A stretch of 19,064 bases of DNA from Brachybacterium sp. (GCA_030451965.1 JAKDNE010000014.1:1-19064); one strand, 5' to 3'. Positions 1-7,488 are shown, counted from the stretch's first letter. A program made the numbers and translations. The notes: a model not told the origin generated them from the sequence alone.

Positions 1-14
1 CCGGAAGAGCGCGA

Positions 15-176
15 TCAGTCCTTCTTCTGCACCTCCGGTTCAGTCTGCTCCCGTGCGCGTTCGGCGTCTCGATCCTTGAGCCCATCGCGCACTCCTCGGC
101 GCACGGCCAGATAGACGATGTAGCCCGTGACCGCTATTGCGAGAGCGGTCAGAGCGAGCGAGGTCAGGGGATCCAT
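15..176 (-). CDS. 53-aa single-pass membrane protein, function unknown
   Basis: Small protein of 53 residues that I do not recognise. I chose the ATG at 174-176 because an AGGAGAG ribosome-binding site stands just before it. A longer frame reaching 257 has no such site and an implausible N-terminus. Residues about 5-25 form one hydrophobic segment (LTSLALTALAIAVTGYIVYL), followed by a basic stretch (RRGVRDGLKDRD) and a charged tail ending in KKD. This predicts a single-pass membrane protein with a cytoplasmic C-terminus. It lies 153 bp downstream of pstB on the same strand, so it could be the tail of the pst transcript or have its own promoter. No function can be assigned. Confidence 0.6.
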   Translation of the reverse strand: MDPLTSLALTALAIAVTGYIVYLAVRRGVRDGLKDRDAERAREQTEPEVQKKD

Positions 177-329
177 CTGCTCTCTCCTGTCGGTTTCCCT
201 CCACCCTATCGAGCACATGGGAGAGTCGCCGGAGAGAGGTCGGAGCGACGGCTCCACCGTGATGCGCCCCGTGGAACCGGTCTGCCGCGCGGGTAGGTGT
301 CACATTGACCTGTGGCGCCGAAGAGCGTC

Positions 330-1115
330 TCAGCCGAAACGCCCGGAGATGTAGTCCTCGGTCTGCGAGTTCATGGGGTTGGTGAAGATGGTGTCGGTGT
401 CGTCGATCTCGATGAGGTGGCCCGGCTTGCCGGTGCCGGCGATGTTGAAGAAGCCGGTGCGATCCGAGACCCGGGAGGCCTGCTGCATGTTGTGGGTGAC
501 GATCACGATCGTGTACTCCTGCTTCAGCTCATGGATCAGGTCCTCGATCGCCAGCGTCGAGATCGGATCCAGCGCCGAGCAGGGCTCGTCCATCAGCACC
601 ACCTCGGGCTGGACGGCGATGGTGCGGGCGATGCACAGCCGCTGCTGCTGCCCGCCGGACAGGCCCATGCCGGGCTTGTCGAGGCGGTCCTTGACCTCGT
701 TCCAGAGGTTCGCTCCGCGCAGCGCCTGCTCCATGAGCTCATCCGCCGCGGCGCGGGGCATGCGGCGGTGGTTCAGCTTCACCCCGGCCAGGACGTTGTC
801 CCGGATCGACATGGTCGGGAAGGGGTTCGCCTTCTGGAACACCATGCCGACGCAGCGGCGCACGGTGACCGGGTCGACCCTGGGGTCGTAGATGTCCTCA
901 CCGTTGATCTCGACCCTGCCCGTGGCGTACGCCCCGGGAATCACCTCGTGCATCCGGTTCAGGGTGCGCAGGAAGGTCGACTTGCCGCAGCCGGAGGGGC
1001 CGATGAGCGCGGTCACCGAGCGGGGCCGGAGCTGGACGTCGACGCCCTGCACGGCGAGGAAGTCCCCGTAGAAGATGTCGAGGTCCTCGACGTTGATGGG
1101 CTGTGGGGCGGCCAT
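330..1115 (-). CDS. pstB: Phosphate ABC transporter ATP-binding protein PstB
   Basis: ATPase of the high-affinity phosphate importer PstSCAB; two copies drive the PstC/PstA channel from the cytoplasmic face. At 261 aa it has the usual family length. All ABC motifs are present: Walker A GPSGCGKST (39-47), Q-loop Gln94, signature LSGGQQQR (152-159), Walker B VVLMDEP (172-178) with catalytic Glu177, and the switch His208 (VTHNM). PstB-specific features include NRMHEVIPGA after Walker A and FQKANPFPTMSI around the Q-loop. The ATG at 1113-1115 follows a GAAAGGACTC ribosome-binding site, the same sequence used by pstS. The gene starts 28 nt after pstA and is the last pst gene. No phoU is visible in the window. 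Confidence 0.97.
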   Translation of the reverse strand: MAAPQPINVEDLDIFYGDFLAVQGVDVQLRPRSVTALIGPSGCGKSTFLRTLNRMHEVIPGAYATGRVEINGEDIYDPRVDPVTVRRCVGMVFQKANPFPTMSIRDNVLAGVKLNHRRMPRAAADELMEQALRGANLWNEVKDRLDKPGMGLSGGQQQRLCIARTIAVQPEVVLMDEPCSALDPISTLAIEDLIHELKQEYTIVIVTHNMQQASRVSDRTGFFNIAGTGKPGHLIEIDDTDTIFTNPMNSQTEDYISGRFG

Positions 1116-1143
1116 CTGGAGTCCTTTCGGGTGGGGCGAGGGG

Positions 1144-2310
1144 TCAGCGGCTGAGCTTCGGGGAGAAGCAGTGGCTGATCAGCCGCGCGAGGATGTTGAG
1201 CACCATGACGATGAGGATCAGGGTGAAGGCGGCGGCCCAGGCACGATCGATGTTGGTGGTGATCGTGCAGGCGTAGACCTCCTGGGAGATCGGGTCGGTG
1301 ACCGTCTCGCTCATGCAGTTCGCGCTGCCGGCGCGGTACTGCTGATTGATGAACGTCGGCAGGGTCGCCATGCGCCCGTCGAACATGTTCCAGTTCACCG
1401 AGGTCACCATGCCGACCGTGAGCAGCAGTGGCGCGGTCTCGCCGATCACGCGGGCGATGGCAAGGGTGATGCCCGTGGTCAGGCCCGCGACCGCGGTGCG
1501 CAGCACCACCTTGACGATGGTGAGCCATTTGGGCACGCCCAGTGCGTAGGAGGCCTCGCGCAGGTCCATCGGGACCAGCCGGAGCATCTCCTCGCTGTTG
1601 CGCACCACGGTGGGGATCATCAGCAGCGACAGCGCGACCGCGCCCATGATGCCCATGCGCACGCTGTCGTCGGGCATGACAGCGATGAACAGCGCCAGGC
1701 CGAACAGGCCCGCCACGATCGAGGGGATGCCGGTCATGACGTCCACCAGGAAGGTGACCCCGGTGCCGAGGGTCTTCCTCCATCCGTGATCGGCGTACTC
1801 CACCAGGAAGATGGCGGTGAACAGGCCGATGGGGATCGAGATGATCGATGCCCACAGGGTGATCAGCAGCGTGCCCACGGTCGCGTGGAACACGCCGCCC
1901 GCGTCGGCGCCGCCGATGATCCCGGACATCGAGGAGGTCCAGAAGTCGAAGGGGTCGGGCCTGGCCGCGATCGCGCGCGTCATCCCCCGGCTGACAACCT
2001 CCCAGAGCAGGGAGAACAGCGGGAACATCGCCACGGCGAACGCGCCGATCACCAACAGGGCCATCAAGCGGTCCTTCGCCCAGCGGGGTCCCTCGCGCAG
2101 CAGCGAGTACGCCCAGCCCAGCAGCAGATGCAGCAGGAAACCGACGATGATCGCGGAGGCGACCGAGAGGGCGTCGACCAGGGACAGGCCGACGACGGCG
2201 ACCAGCAGTCCGGCGAGGCCGGTGAAGAGCAGGTGGTACCAGGGCAGTCGGCGCTCGTCAGGGGGACGATGCCTCGAGGTCTGGTGCTGCACGGTGGTGG
2301 GGGTGCTCAT
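1144..2310 (-). CDS. pstA: Phosphate ABC transporter permease PstA
   Basis: One of the two membrane subunits of the phosphate importer; it pairs with PstC. The permease core is about residues 140-380. The ABC-contact loop is recognisable around 249-262 (DLREASYALGVPKW), followed by the segment ITLAIARVIGETAPLLL. At 388 aa it is much longer than the roughly 300-aa E. coli PstA. The excess is an N-terminal extension with hydrophobic segments near 27-46, 48-68 and 82-104 before the core. Two cysteines, C332 and C348, sit in the loop before the last helix, which should be extracytoplasmic. The ATG lies 9 nt after the pstC stop with a GAGAGG ribosome-binding site, so translation is probably coupled to pstC. 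Confidence 0.96.
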   Translation of the reverse strand: MSTPTTVQHQTSRHRPPDERRLPWYHLLFTGLAGLLVAVVGLSLVDALSVASAIIVGFLLHLLLGWAYSLLREGPRWAKDRLMALLVIGAFAVAMFPLFSLLWEVVSRGMTRAIAARPDPFDFWTSSMSGIIGGADAGGVFHATVGTLLITLWASIISIPIGLFTAIFLVEYADHGWRKTLGTGVTFLVDVMTGIPSIVAGLFGLALFIAVMPDDSVRMGIMGAVALSLLMIPTVVRNSEEMLRLVPMDLREASYALGVPKWLTIVKVVLRTAVAGLTTGITLAIARVIGETAPLLLTVGMVTSVNWNMFDGRMATLPTFINQQYRAGSANCMSETVTDPISQEVYACTITTNIDRAWAAAFTLILIVMVLNILARLISHCFSPKLSR

Positions 2311-2319
2311 TGGTGCCTC

Positions 2320-3282
2320 TCAGCTCTTCGGGCCGCTGCGGGCGACGATCCAGCGGGCGACGGCGTTGATGAGGAACGTCAGCACGAACAGCACCAGACC
2401 GGTGAAGATCAGCAGGGACATCTCGACACCGGAGGCCTCTGCCGACTTCGAGGCGATGTTCGCGGCGATCGAGTTGTGCCGCCCCACCTCGAGGATGTGG
2501 AGGGAGAAGGTGGCACCCGGGGCGAGGATCATCAGCACGGCCATGGTCTCCCCGAGCGCACGGCCGAGGCCGAGCATGGAGGCGGCGACGACGCCGCCGC
2601 GCCCGAAGGGGAGCACGACGGTCCGGATGGTCTCCCAGCGGGTGGCGCCGAGGGCCAGCGCCGCCTCCTCCTGCAGGCGCGGGGTCTGCAGGAACACCTC
2701 CCGGGTGATGGCGGTGATGATCGGCAGCACCATGACCGCGAGCACCACGGAGGCGGAGGCGAGGTTGCGCATCGGGGCAGTGGGTTCACCGGCGAACAGC
2801 GGGATCCAGCCGAGGTAGGTGTTCAGGAAGACGTACAGCGGCTCCAGCTTCGGCACCAGCCAGATCCCACCCCACAGGCCGTAGACGACCGACGGCACCG
2901 CCGCGAGCAGGTCGATCAGATAGCCCAGTGTCGCGGCCATGCGACGTGGCGCGTAATGGGAGATGAACAGGGCGATCCCGATCGAGATCGGGATCGCGAT
3001 CACCAGTGCGATCGCGGAGGCGAGCGCCGTGCCGAAGACGAGCGGCAGCGCGTACTGGACCAGGGAGAAGTCCGCGGTGCCGGAGAACTCCCGGCTGGCG
3101 ACGATGGCCGGCAGCGACTCCGTGGTGAGGAAGACCGCCACCGCGGCGAGCGTGAGGAAGATCAGGAGGCCCGAGCCGATGCTCAGCCAGGAGAAGATCG
3201 AATCGCCGAGACGGCGTTCGCTGCTCGCCATGGAGGTGGCCGGGGATGTCGGCGACTCCGTCTCGAGGTCGGCTGTGCTCAA
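2320..3282 (-). CDS. pstC: Phosphate ABC transporter permease PstC
   Basis: Membrane subunit of the phosphate importer, partner of PstA. At 320 aa it has normal family length. It has a polar N-terminus (1-25), a first membrane helix at about 32-53, and the conserved permease region from about 80. The ABC-contact loop EEAALALGATRWETIR (205-220) is clear, followed by GLGRALGETMAVLM. The initiation codon is TTG (3280-3282 on the complementary strand), supported by AGGAG six nt upstream. No ATG or GTG is as well placed. The gene is separated from pstS by 108 bp containing a long hairpin, but only 9 nt separate it from pstA. Confidence 0.96.
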   Translation of the reverse strand: MSTADLETESPTSPATSMASSERRLGDSIFSWLSIGSGLLIFLTLAAVAVFLTTESLPAIVASREFSGTADFSLVQYALPLVFGTALASAIALVIAIPISIGIALFISHYAPRRMAATLGYLIDLLAAVPSVVYGLWGGIWLVPKLEPLYVFLNTYLGWIPLFAGEPTAPMRNLASASVVLAVMVLPIITAITREVFLQTPRLQEEAALALGATRWETIRTVVLPFGRGGVVAASMLGLGRALGETMAVLMILAPGATFSLHILEVGRHNSIAANIASKSAEASGVEMSLLIFTGLVLFVLTFLINAVARWIVARSGPKS

Positions 3283-3331
3283 GGGACTCTCCTGCGAGCT
3301 CGCGGTGCTGGGGCGGGGCGGGATGGCGGGT

Positions 3332-3376
3332 CATGGCGAGGCCGTCGGGCCGTGATCGGCCCGACGGCACGCCATG
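3332..3376 (-). promoter_or_regulatory. Long hairpin between pstS and pstC
   Basis: Inverted repeat starting about 14 nt after the pstS stop. The outer arms CATGGCG (3332-3338) and CGCCATG (3370-3376) enclose perfect arms GCCGTCGGGCC (3341-3351) and GGCCCGACGGC (3358-3368). One more G-C pair closes a TGAT loop. The total is about 19 bp with a small internal bulge. No T-tract follows in the direction of transcription. I infer partial termination or protection of the upstream pstS mRNA from 3' decay, giving more PstS than PstCAB. A plain terminator is less likely because pstC follows closely without an obvious promoter. Confidence 0.65.
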
Positions 3377-3390
3377 GCGCGGGATCGAGG

Positions 3391-4524
3391 TCAGCCGACG
3401 GTGATGTCGTCGATCGCGGCCTGGGCCTCGGTGCGCAGCTCCTCGGAGAGCGGGGCGGAGCCGGCGTTCTCCTGGGCGACCGTCTGGCCCTGCTCGGAGA
3501 GCATGAAGGACGCGTAGGCCTTCACCGCATCGCCCGTGGCGGCGTCCTCGTAGGAGCCGCACAGTGCGAGGTAGGAGATCAGCACGATCGGGTACGCGCC
3601 CGCCTCGGTGGTGGTGCGGTCGAGCTCCATGACGATGTCGTTCTCCGCACGGCCCTCCTCCCGCGGTGAGACGTCGACGGCCGTAGCCGCGGCTTCGGCG
3701 CTAAAGTCCACGAACTCCTCGCCCACCTGGATGGAGGCGGTGCCGAGGTTGCCGGCCTGCGAGGCGTCGGCATAGCCGATGGTGCCGTTGCCGGACTCGA
3801 CCGCGGAGATCATGCCGGAGGTGCCGTCACCGGACTGGCCGCCGTCGATCGGCCAGGTCTCGATCGGGCCGTGCGTCCACGCCTCGGGAGCGTTGTCCGA
3901 GAGGTATTCGGTGAAGTTCTCGGTGGTGCCCGAGTCGTCGGAGCGGTGGACCGGGACGATGGCCGTTCCCGGCAGCTCGGCATCGGGGTTGAGCTCGGCG
4001 ATGGCCGGATCGTTCCAGGTGGTGATGTCCTCTGCGAAGATCCCGGCGATGACCTCGGGCGTGAGGTTCAGGGAATCGACGCCCTCGAGGTGGAAGACGA
4101 CCGCGATCGGGGAGATGTAGACGGGCAGGTCGAAGGCCTGCTCACCGCCGCACACCGCGATGGAGGCGGCGAGCTCCTCCTCGTCCAGGGCGGCGTCGGT
4201 GCCGGCGAACTTCACCTGCCCGGAGAGGAACTGCTCGCGTCCGGTGCCGGAGCCGGTGGGGTCGTAGGTGACGGTGATGTCGCCGCCCTCGGCCTGCACC
4301 AGGCCCTTGAACGTCTCGGTCCATGCGGTCTGCGCATTCGCCATGGAGGAGGCGCCGGCGCCGGCGAGGTTGCCGCTCAGCTCGGCATACCCGCCGCCGA
4401 CCGCGCCACTGTCGTCCGAAGCTCCGCTGTCCCCGTCGGCGGTGCCGCCGCAGGCGGTCAGGGCGATAACGGCGGCGAAGCCGAGTGCGGCGAGCGAGAC
4501 GAGCTGGTTCTTGCGAGGGTTCAC
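3391..4524 (-). CDS. pstS: Phosphate-binding lipoprotein PstS
   Basis: Extracytoplasmic phosphate receptor that delivers phosphate to PstCA. The 377-aa protein starts with a lipoprotein signal peptide (MNPRKNQLVS, then a hydrophobic stretch) and a lipobox LTAC with Cys25 as the predicted lipidated residue. A Gly/Asp/Ser linker follows, then the mature binding domain. Phosphate-site motifs typical of PstS are present: GAGASSM near 56, DPTGSGTGREQFLSG, a FAGTDA segment, HRSDDSGTTENF and GNGTIGYAD. The start is GTG (4522-4524) behind a GAAAGGACTC ribosome-binding site. It is the first gene of pstSCAB and is preceded by a PHO box, so induction by phosphate starvation through a PhoP/RegX3-type regulator is expected. 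Confidence 0.97.
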   Translation of the reverse strand: MNPRKNQLVSLAALGFAAVIALTACGGTADGDSGASDDSGAVGGGYAELSGNLAGAGASSMANAQTAWTETFKGLVQAEGGDITVTYDPTGSGTGREQFLSGQVKFAGTDAALDEEELAASIAVCGGEQAFDLPVYISPIAVVFHLEGVDSLNLTPEVIAGIFAEDITTWNDPAIAELNPDAELPGTAIVPVHRSDDSGTTENFTEYLSDNAPEAWTHGPIETWPIDGGQSGDGTSGMISAVESGNGTIGYADASQAGNLGTASIQVGEEFVDFSAEAAATAVDVSPREEGRAENDIVMELDRTTTEAGAYPIVLISYLALCGSYEDAATGDAVKAYASFMLSEQGQTVAQENAGSAPLSEELRTEAQAAIDDITVG

Positions 4525-4585
4525 TGCGAGTCCTTTCGGGGCCGTGGGCCCGGAAGCTGTCCATCGAGACGGTGTGACAGTGCGG

Positions 4586-4591
4586 ACGCTA
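4586..4591 (-). promoter_or_regulatory. Candidate -10 box of the pst operon
   Basis: On the minus strand this reads TAGCGT, which fits TANNNT. It leaves a leader of roughly 55 nt to the pstS GTG. The -35 position (about 4609-4614) has no TTGACA-like sequence and lies among the PHO repeats. This is the usual arrangement of an activator-dependent promoter. The position is inferred only. Confidence 0.4.
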
Positions 4592-4596
4592 GGGAG

Positions 4597-4662
4597 GGCA
4601 GATGACGGCCCGCCCGCTCACGCGTGAACGGCAGGTGAACTCCTCGAAGAGGGCAGAGGAAT
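4597..4662 (-). promoter_or_regulatory. PHO box: phased 11-bp direct repeats upstream of pstS
   Basis: Read on the minus strand, two adjacent 11-mers match the Streptomyces PhoP unit (GTTCACC plus four looser bases): GTTCACCTGCC (4640-4630) and GTTCACGCGTG (4629-4619). Keeping the same 11-bp register, ATTCCTCTGCC (4662-4652) and CGTCATCTGCC (4607-4597) each match the first unit at 8 of 11 positions. The intervening units (4651-4641, 4618-4608) are weak. The array lies immediately upstream of the candidate -10. The repeats are seen directly. Binding by a PhoP/RegX3-like regulator is inferred from known actinobacterial phosphate control. Confidence 0.8.
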
Positions 4663-4742
4663 CACAGGTCAGAGAGAGGAAAGGAAGAGGTCATTGCCTG
4701 CATCACCGCCTGTGGGCGGCTCGGAGGCGTGACCCGCGCCAC

Positions 4743-4762
4743 CGCCGGCTGCGCTGCCGGCG
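4743..4762 (-). terminator. Possible terminator hairpin after the DUF4190 gene
   Basis: Perfect 7-bp inverted repeat CGCCGGC/GCCGGCG with a six-base loop, 16 nt after the stop of the DUF4190 gene. A second small hairpin (CCGCC-TGTG-GGCGG, 4706-4719) follows, then a pyrimidine-rich stretch on the minus strand. There is no clean T-run, so termination is only plausible. If real, it would separate the upstream genes from the phosphate-regulated pst operon. Confidence 0.35.
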
Positions 4763-4778
4763 ATCGCCTCGGCCCGTC

Positions 4779-5372
4779 TCAGGCGGTGACGGACATGACG
4801 ATCCCGACGATCATCAGCGCCGCGTAGAGCAGCATGAAGAGCAGGGGGATCAGACCCACCAGCGAGGTCACCATGCCTGCGATGGCGAGGCCACGGCCGC
4901 TCTTCAGCTCTCTCGCCGTCGGCTCCGTCTCCTTCATGCCCCGGGCCGAGAAGTAGATCCCGAAGGGCGAGGTCAGACCGCCGCACATGACCAGGCCCAC
5001 CAGCCCCAGCACGAATCCTGCGATCGCCATGCCGGAGCTCGGCAGCGGGGCCTGGAAGGCTCCGAACTGGGGCGGGCCCTGCGGGATCGGACCGCCGGGG
5101 TGTAGAGCCGCCGGGTGCTGGATCTGCTGCTGGGACTGCGGCGCGCCGGGCACCGAGGCGGAGTGGAGCAGCGGATCCCCCGCGGAGGGATCGGACGAGT
5201 ACGAGCCGGACGCGCTCGACGAGTACGGATCCGTCGCGTACGGGTCGTTCGCGGACGGGTCGGTCGACGCGGGTCCCACGGCGTAGGGGTCATCGAGGTG
5301 CCCGCCCTGACCCCCTGACGGGCCATACCCTCCGGAATAGTCCGGCAGACCGCTGTCGTGTCCTGCATTCAT
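4779..5372 (-). CDS. DUF4190 domain membrane protein with Pro/Ser/Asp-rich N-terminus
   Basis: 197-aa protein. The first 110 residues are low complexity, rich in Pro, Ser, Gly, Asp and Gln, with repeated Asp-Pro-Tyr units (DDPYA, NDPYA, TDPYS at about 27-50). Residues about 114-197 match DUF4190: a first hydrophobic segment (SGMAIAGFVLGLVGLVMCGG), a loop containing GIYFSARGMKETEPTARELKSGR, and a second segment (GLAIAGMVTSLVGLIPLLF...IVMSV). The disordered part is probably cytoplasmic. The ATG at 5370-5372 is preceded by GGAAGGGACG. The frame continues upstream to 5531, but that part resembles noise. Family function is unknown. The gene lies between mutT1 and pstS on the same strand; a functional link is not shown. 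Confidence 0.8.
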   Translation of the reverse strand: MNAGHDSGLPDYSGGYGPSGGQGGHLDDPYAVGPASTDPSANDPYATDPYSSSASGSYSSDPSAGDPLLHSASVPGAPQSQQQIQHPAALHPGGPIPQGPPQFGAFQAPLPSSGMAIAGFVLGLVGLVMCGGLTSPFGIYFSARGMKETEPTARELKSGRGLAIAGMVTSLVGLIPLLFMLLYAALMIVGIVMSVTA

Positions 5373-5484
5373 CTCGTGCTCGTCCCTTCCCCCGGTCCCG
5401 GACCGTCCTCGTGCCCGGGCGCTGCTCGTCCTGGTCGTCCCCATCCCGCGACCCGCCGCCCAGCATGCGCCGCGCGAGCCTGCG

Positions 5485-6429
5485 TCAGCCGACGTTCGGC
5501 AGATGCCGTTCGATCGCGACCACTCTGCCACCTGCCGTGGTGTGCAGCAGCAGCGCCTCCCCGGCAGCGAGGAACGGATCCTCGTGCGGCAGTTCGAGGG
5601 CGATGCCCGGCGCGGCGACCGCCAGCACGGAGTCGATCACGGTGGGCAGCACCGGCCGATGGGTGCACACCACCGTCGGCCGCGCCTGTGCGAGGACGCG
5701 GTCGATCACGGCAGCCGTCCGTGCCGGGTGCTCGGCATGGCCCGCCTCGGTCAGCGCCTCCTTGGTGCGGATCTTCAGCCCCTCGATGGTCGCCAGCGGT
5801 TCGATCGTGGCCCGGCAGCGTTCCCACGGGCTGCTCAGCACGCTTGCCGGGTCGAAGGCGTCCAGCAGCGATGGCAGTGCCCGTGCCTGCATCTTCCCCT
5901 TGCTGTTCAGAGGGCGTGACGCTTCGTCCTTGCGCCATTTCTTCCGTGACAGCGCCGCGCCGTGGCGCTGGATGACGATCGGGGCGGTCTCCAGCTCCTC
6001 GGCCTCGAGATGGCGGCGCAGCGCCTCCACCGGGACCTGATCGCTCTGCCGGGTCACCCGCTCCATGGCCTCCTCGAGCGGGACCCACCGGACCTCGTCG
6101 ACCTCACGGCGGCTCTTCGGCCCGGGGGCGATCTTCGCGCGCACGGTCGCGGCCCAGTACTGCACGACCTTCGTGCGTCCGTCCGGCATCAGGTACGTGG
6201 ACGTCGGCAGAGGACGCTGCAGGCGCACCCGATAACCGGTCTCCTCGGCGACCTCACGCACCGCGGCGGCAGGAGCCGTCTCCCCCTTGTCCAGCTTGCC
6301 CTTGGGGATCGACCAGTCGTCGTAGCGCGGGCGGTGGATCAGCAGCACCTCCGCGCGGTCGCCCTTCTCCCGCCAGACGAGGGCGCCGGCGGCGTGGACT
6401 GCGCGCGATGAGCCGGGAGCGGCGCCCAC
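5485..6429 (-). CDS. mutT1: MutT1-like Nudix hydrolase with C-terminal histidine phosphatase domain
   Basis: Two-domain enzyme of 314 aa. The N-terminal Nudix domain carries a complete box, G44-x5-E50-x7-R58-E59-V-A-E62-E63-x-G65. Substrates of relatives include 8-oxo-dGTP and dinucleoside polyphosphates. The C-terminal histidine phosphatase-like domain has R155-H156-G157, a SSPWERCRAT segment (199-208) and the second histidine in VVCTHRP (H257). Its length and domain order match mycobacterial MutT1, which clears oxidised guanine nucleotides. The start is GTG (6427-6429), three nt after the mshD stop, with a weak GGACGGGG site inside mshD. Translation therefore looks coupled to mshD. Exact substrate preference cannot be read from sequence. 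Confidence 0.88.
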   Translation of the reverse strand: MGAAPGSSRAVHAAGALVWREKGDRAEVLLIHRPRYDDWSIPKGKLDKGETAPAAAVREVAEETGYRVRLQRPLPTSTYLMPDGRTKVVQYWAATVRAKIAPGPKSRREVDEVRWVPLEEAMERVTRQSDQVPVEALRRHLEAEELETAPIVIQRHGAALSRKKWRKDEASRPLNSKGKMQARALPSLLDAFDPASVLSSPWERCRATIEPLATIEGLKIRTKEALTEAGHAEHPARTAAVIDRVLAQARPTVVCTHRPVLPTVIDSVLAVAAPGIALELPHEDPFLAAGEALLLHTTAGGRVVAIERHLPNVG

Positions 6430-6432
6430 CGA

Positions 6433-7314
6433 TCAGCCCCGTCCGCTCGCGCGCATCTGCACGTCGCGCCCCGCGACGGTGAAGCCCCAGGTCTCGTAGA
6501 GCCGCAGGGCCGGAGCGTTGTCCGCCTCGACATAGAGCTCCACCCCGGGCACGCCGTCGGACCGGAGACGGTCCAGGGCGGTGGCCATGAGCAGCCCCGC
6601 CGCCCCGTGGCCCTGGACGGAGGGATCGGTCGCGACCGCGTAGATCTCGACGTCCTGATCGGTGGCGCCGGGGCGCTCGCGCTTGCTCCAGACGAAGCCG
6701 ACGAGCTCCTCGTCCCGCAGCGCGACCAGCATGTCCTCGGCGTCGAACCACGGCTGGGCGAGCCGCTGCTCCAGGTCGTCCCGGGTCAGTGACCCCTGCT
6801 CGGGGTGATCGGCGAAGGCGCGCGCGTTGACCGCGACCCAGCGCTCGGAGTCGCGCTCCGCCTCGAAGGTGTCCAGGCGCAGGTCCTCGAGGGTCGACTC
6901 GGGGATCGCGGGCAGCGGCCGCGCCGGATCGAGGTCGCGATGCAGCGTGAGCAGGTAACGGCTCTCGGCGAGGCCGGCGGCGGAGAGGAAGGTGAGGGAG
7001 CCCTCGAGGGCTCCGTGCGCCCAGACCCCCGCGTCGGGTCGCAGCGCGAGGGCCTCCTGCAGGAGGGCGGTGCCGTGCCCGCGGCGACGATGGGCGGGAT
7101 GGACCATGCCCTGGACCGTCCCGTCGGCCAGCACGCTCGCGTAGCCGCAGACGGTCCCTGCCTCCTCCACCAGCAGGTGCCGGGCGCTCTCGCCGTCCAG
7201 TGCGAGCACGGCGGCCTCGTCCAGCGGGGAGACGCCGTCGTGCTCGGTGACGGTCGCGAGCAGCTCGCGGATCGTCGTGCGACGAGTGGGCGGCAGCACG
7301 GCCGTCGTGATCAT
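6433..7314 (-). CDS. mshD: Mycothiol synthase MshD
   Basis: Last enzyme of mycothiol biosynthesis; it acetylates the cysteinyl amine of Cys-GlcN-Ins with acetyl-CoA. The 293-aa protein has two GNAT domains in tandem, as the family does. The N-terminal acetyl-CoA loop is VHPAHRRRGHGTALL (71-85). The C-terminal one is VATDPSVQGHGAAGLLM (227-243), followed by EADNAPALRLYETWGF (263-278). The ATG at 7312-7314 is preceded by GGAAGGA. The frame stays open upstream to 8262, but that part is an antisense shadow of the plus-strand membrane gene. The gene is followed immediately by mutT1. Its presence supports an actinobacterial origin. Confidence 0.92.
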   Translation of the reverse strand: MITTAVLPPTRRTTIRELLATVTEHDGVSPLDEAAVLALDGESARHLLVEEAGTVCGYASVLADGTVQGMVHPAHRRRGHGTALLQEALALRPDAGVWAHGALEGSLTFLSAAGLAESRYLLTLHRDLDPARPLPAIPESTLEDLRLDTFEAERDSERWVAVNARAFADHPEQGSLTRDDLEQRLAQPWFDAEDMLVALRDEELVGFVWSKRERPGATDQDVEIYAVATDPSVQGHGAAGLLMATALDRLRSDGVPGVELYVEADNAPALRLYETWGFTVAGRDVQMRASGRG

Positions 7315-7407
7315 GAGATCCTTCCGAAGCTCGGGGAGAAGGCGGACACGCGCACAGCGCGAAGCCGCGCTCACAGAGTCGAGTATGCCGTCACCAGCGG
7401 GCACTCG

Positions 7408-7423
7408 TAGACTGCAACTGTAG
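7408..7423. promoter_or_regulatory. Possible overlapping divergent -10 boxes between mshD and the 249-aa membrane gene
   Basis: The 174-bp divergent gap holds TAGACT on the plus strand (7408-7413) and TACAGT on the minus strand (7418-7423). Both fit TANNNT. Neither has a convincing -35 hexamer. A small 6-bp hairpin (AGCGCG/CGCGCT, 7356-7371) lies in the mshD leader. Promoter positions are inferred. Confidence 0.3.
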
Positions 7424-7488
7424 CGCCCGACGGACACCTTCCGTCGGTGCGGCCCGAGACCTGAATCGACGACCTGCGAGGAGCGCCT

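Noticed and set aside
298..316. Short dyad GTCA-CAT-TGAC between pstB and the 53-aa gene
   Set aside because: Only four paired bases around a three-base centre; expected by chance, with no repeat elsewhere in the window.
1075..3669. An 864-codon open frame on the plus strand opposite pstB, pstA, pstC and pstS
   Set aside because: It is the antisense shadow of four clear pst genes. Its translation is rich in His, Asp, Gly and Arg without domains, as expected from GC-rich antisense frames.
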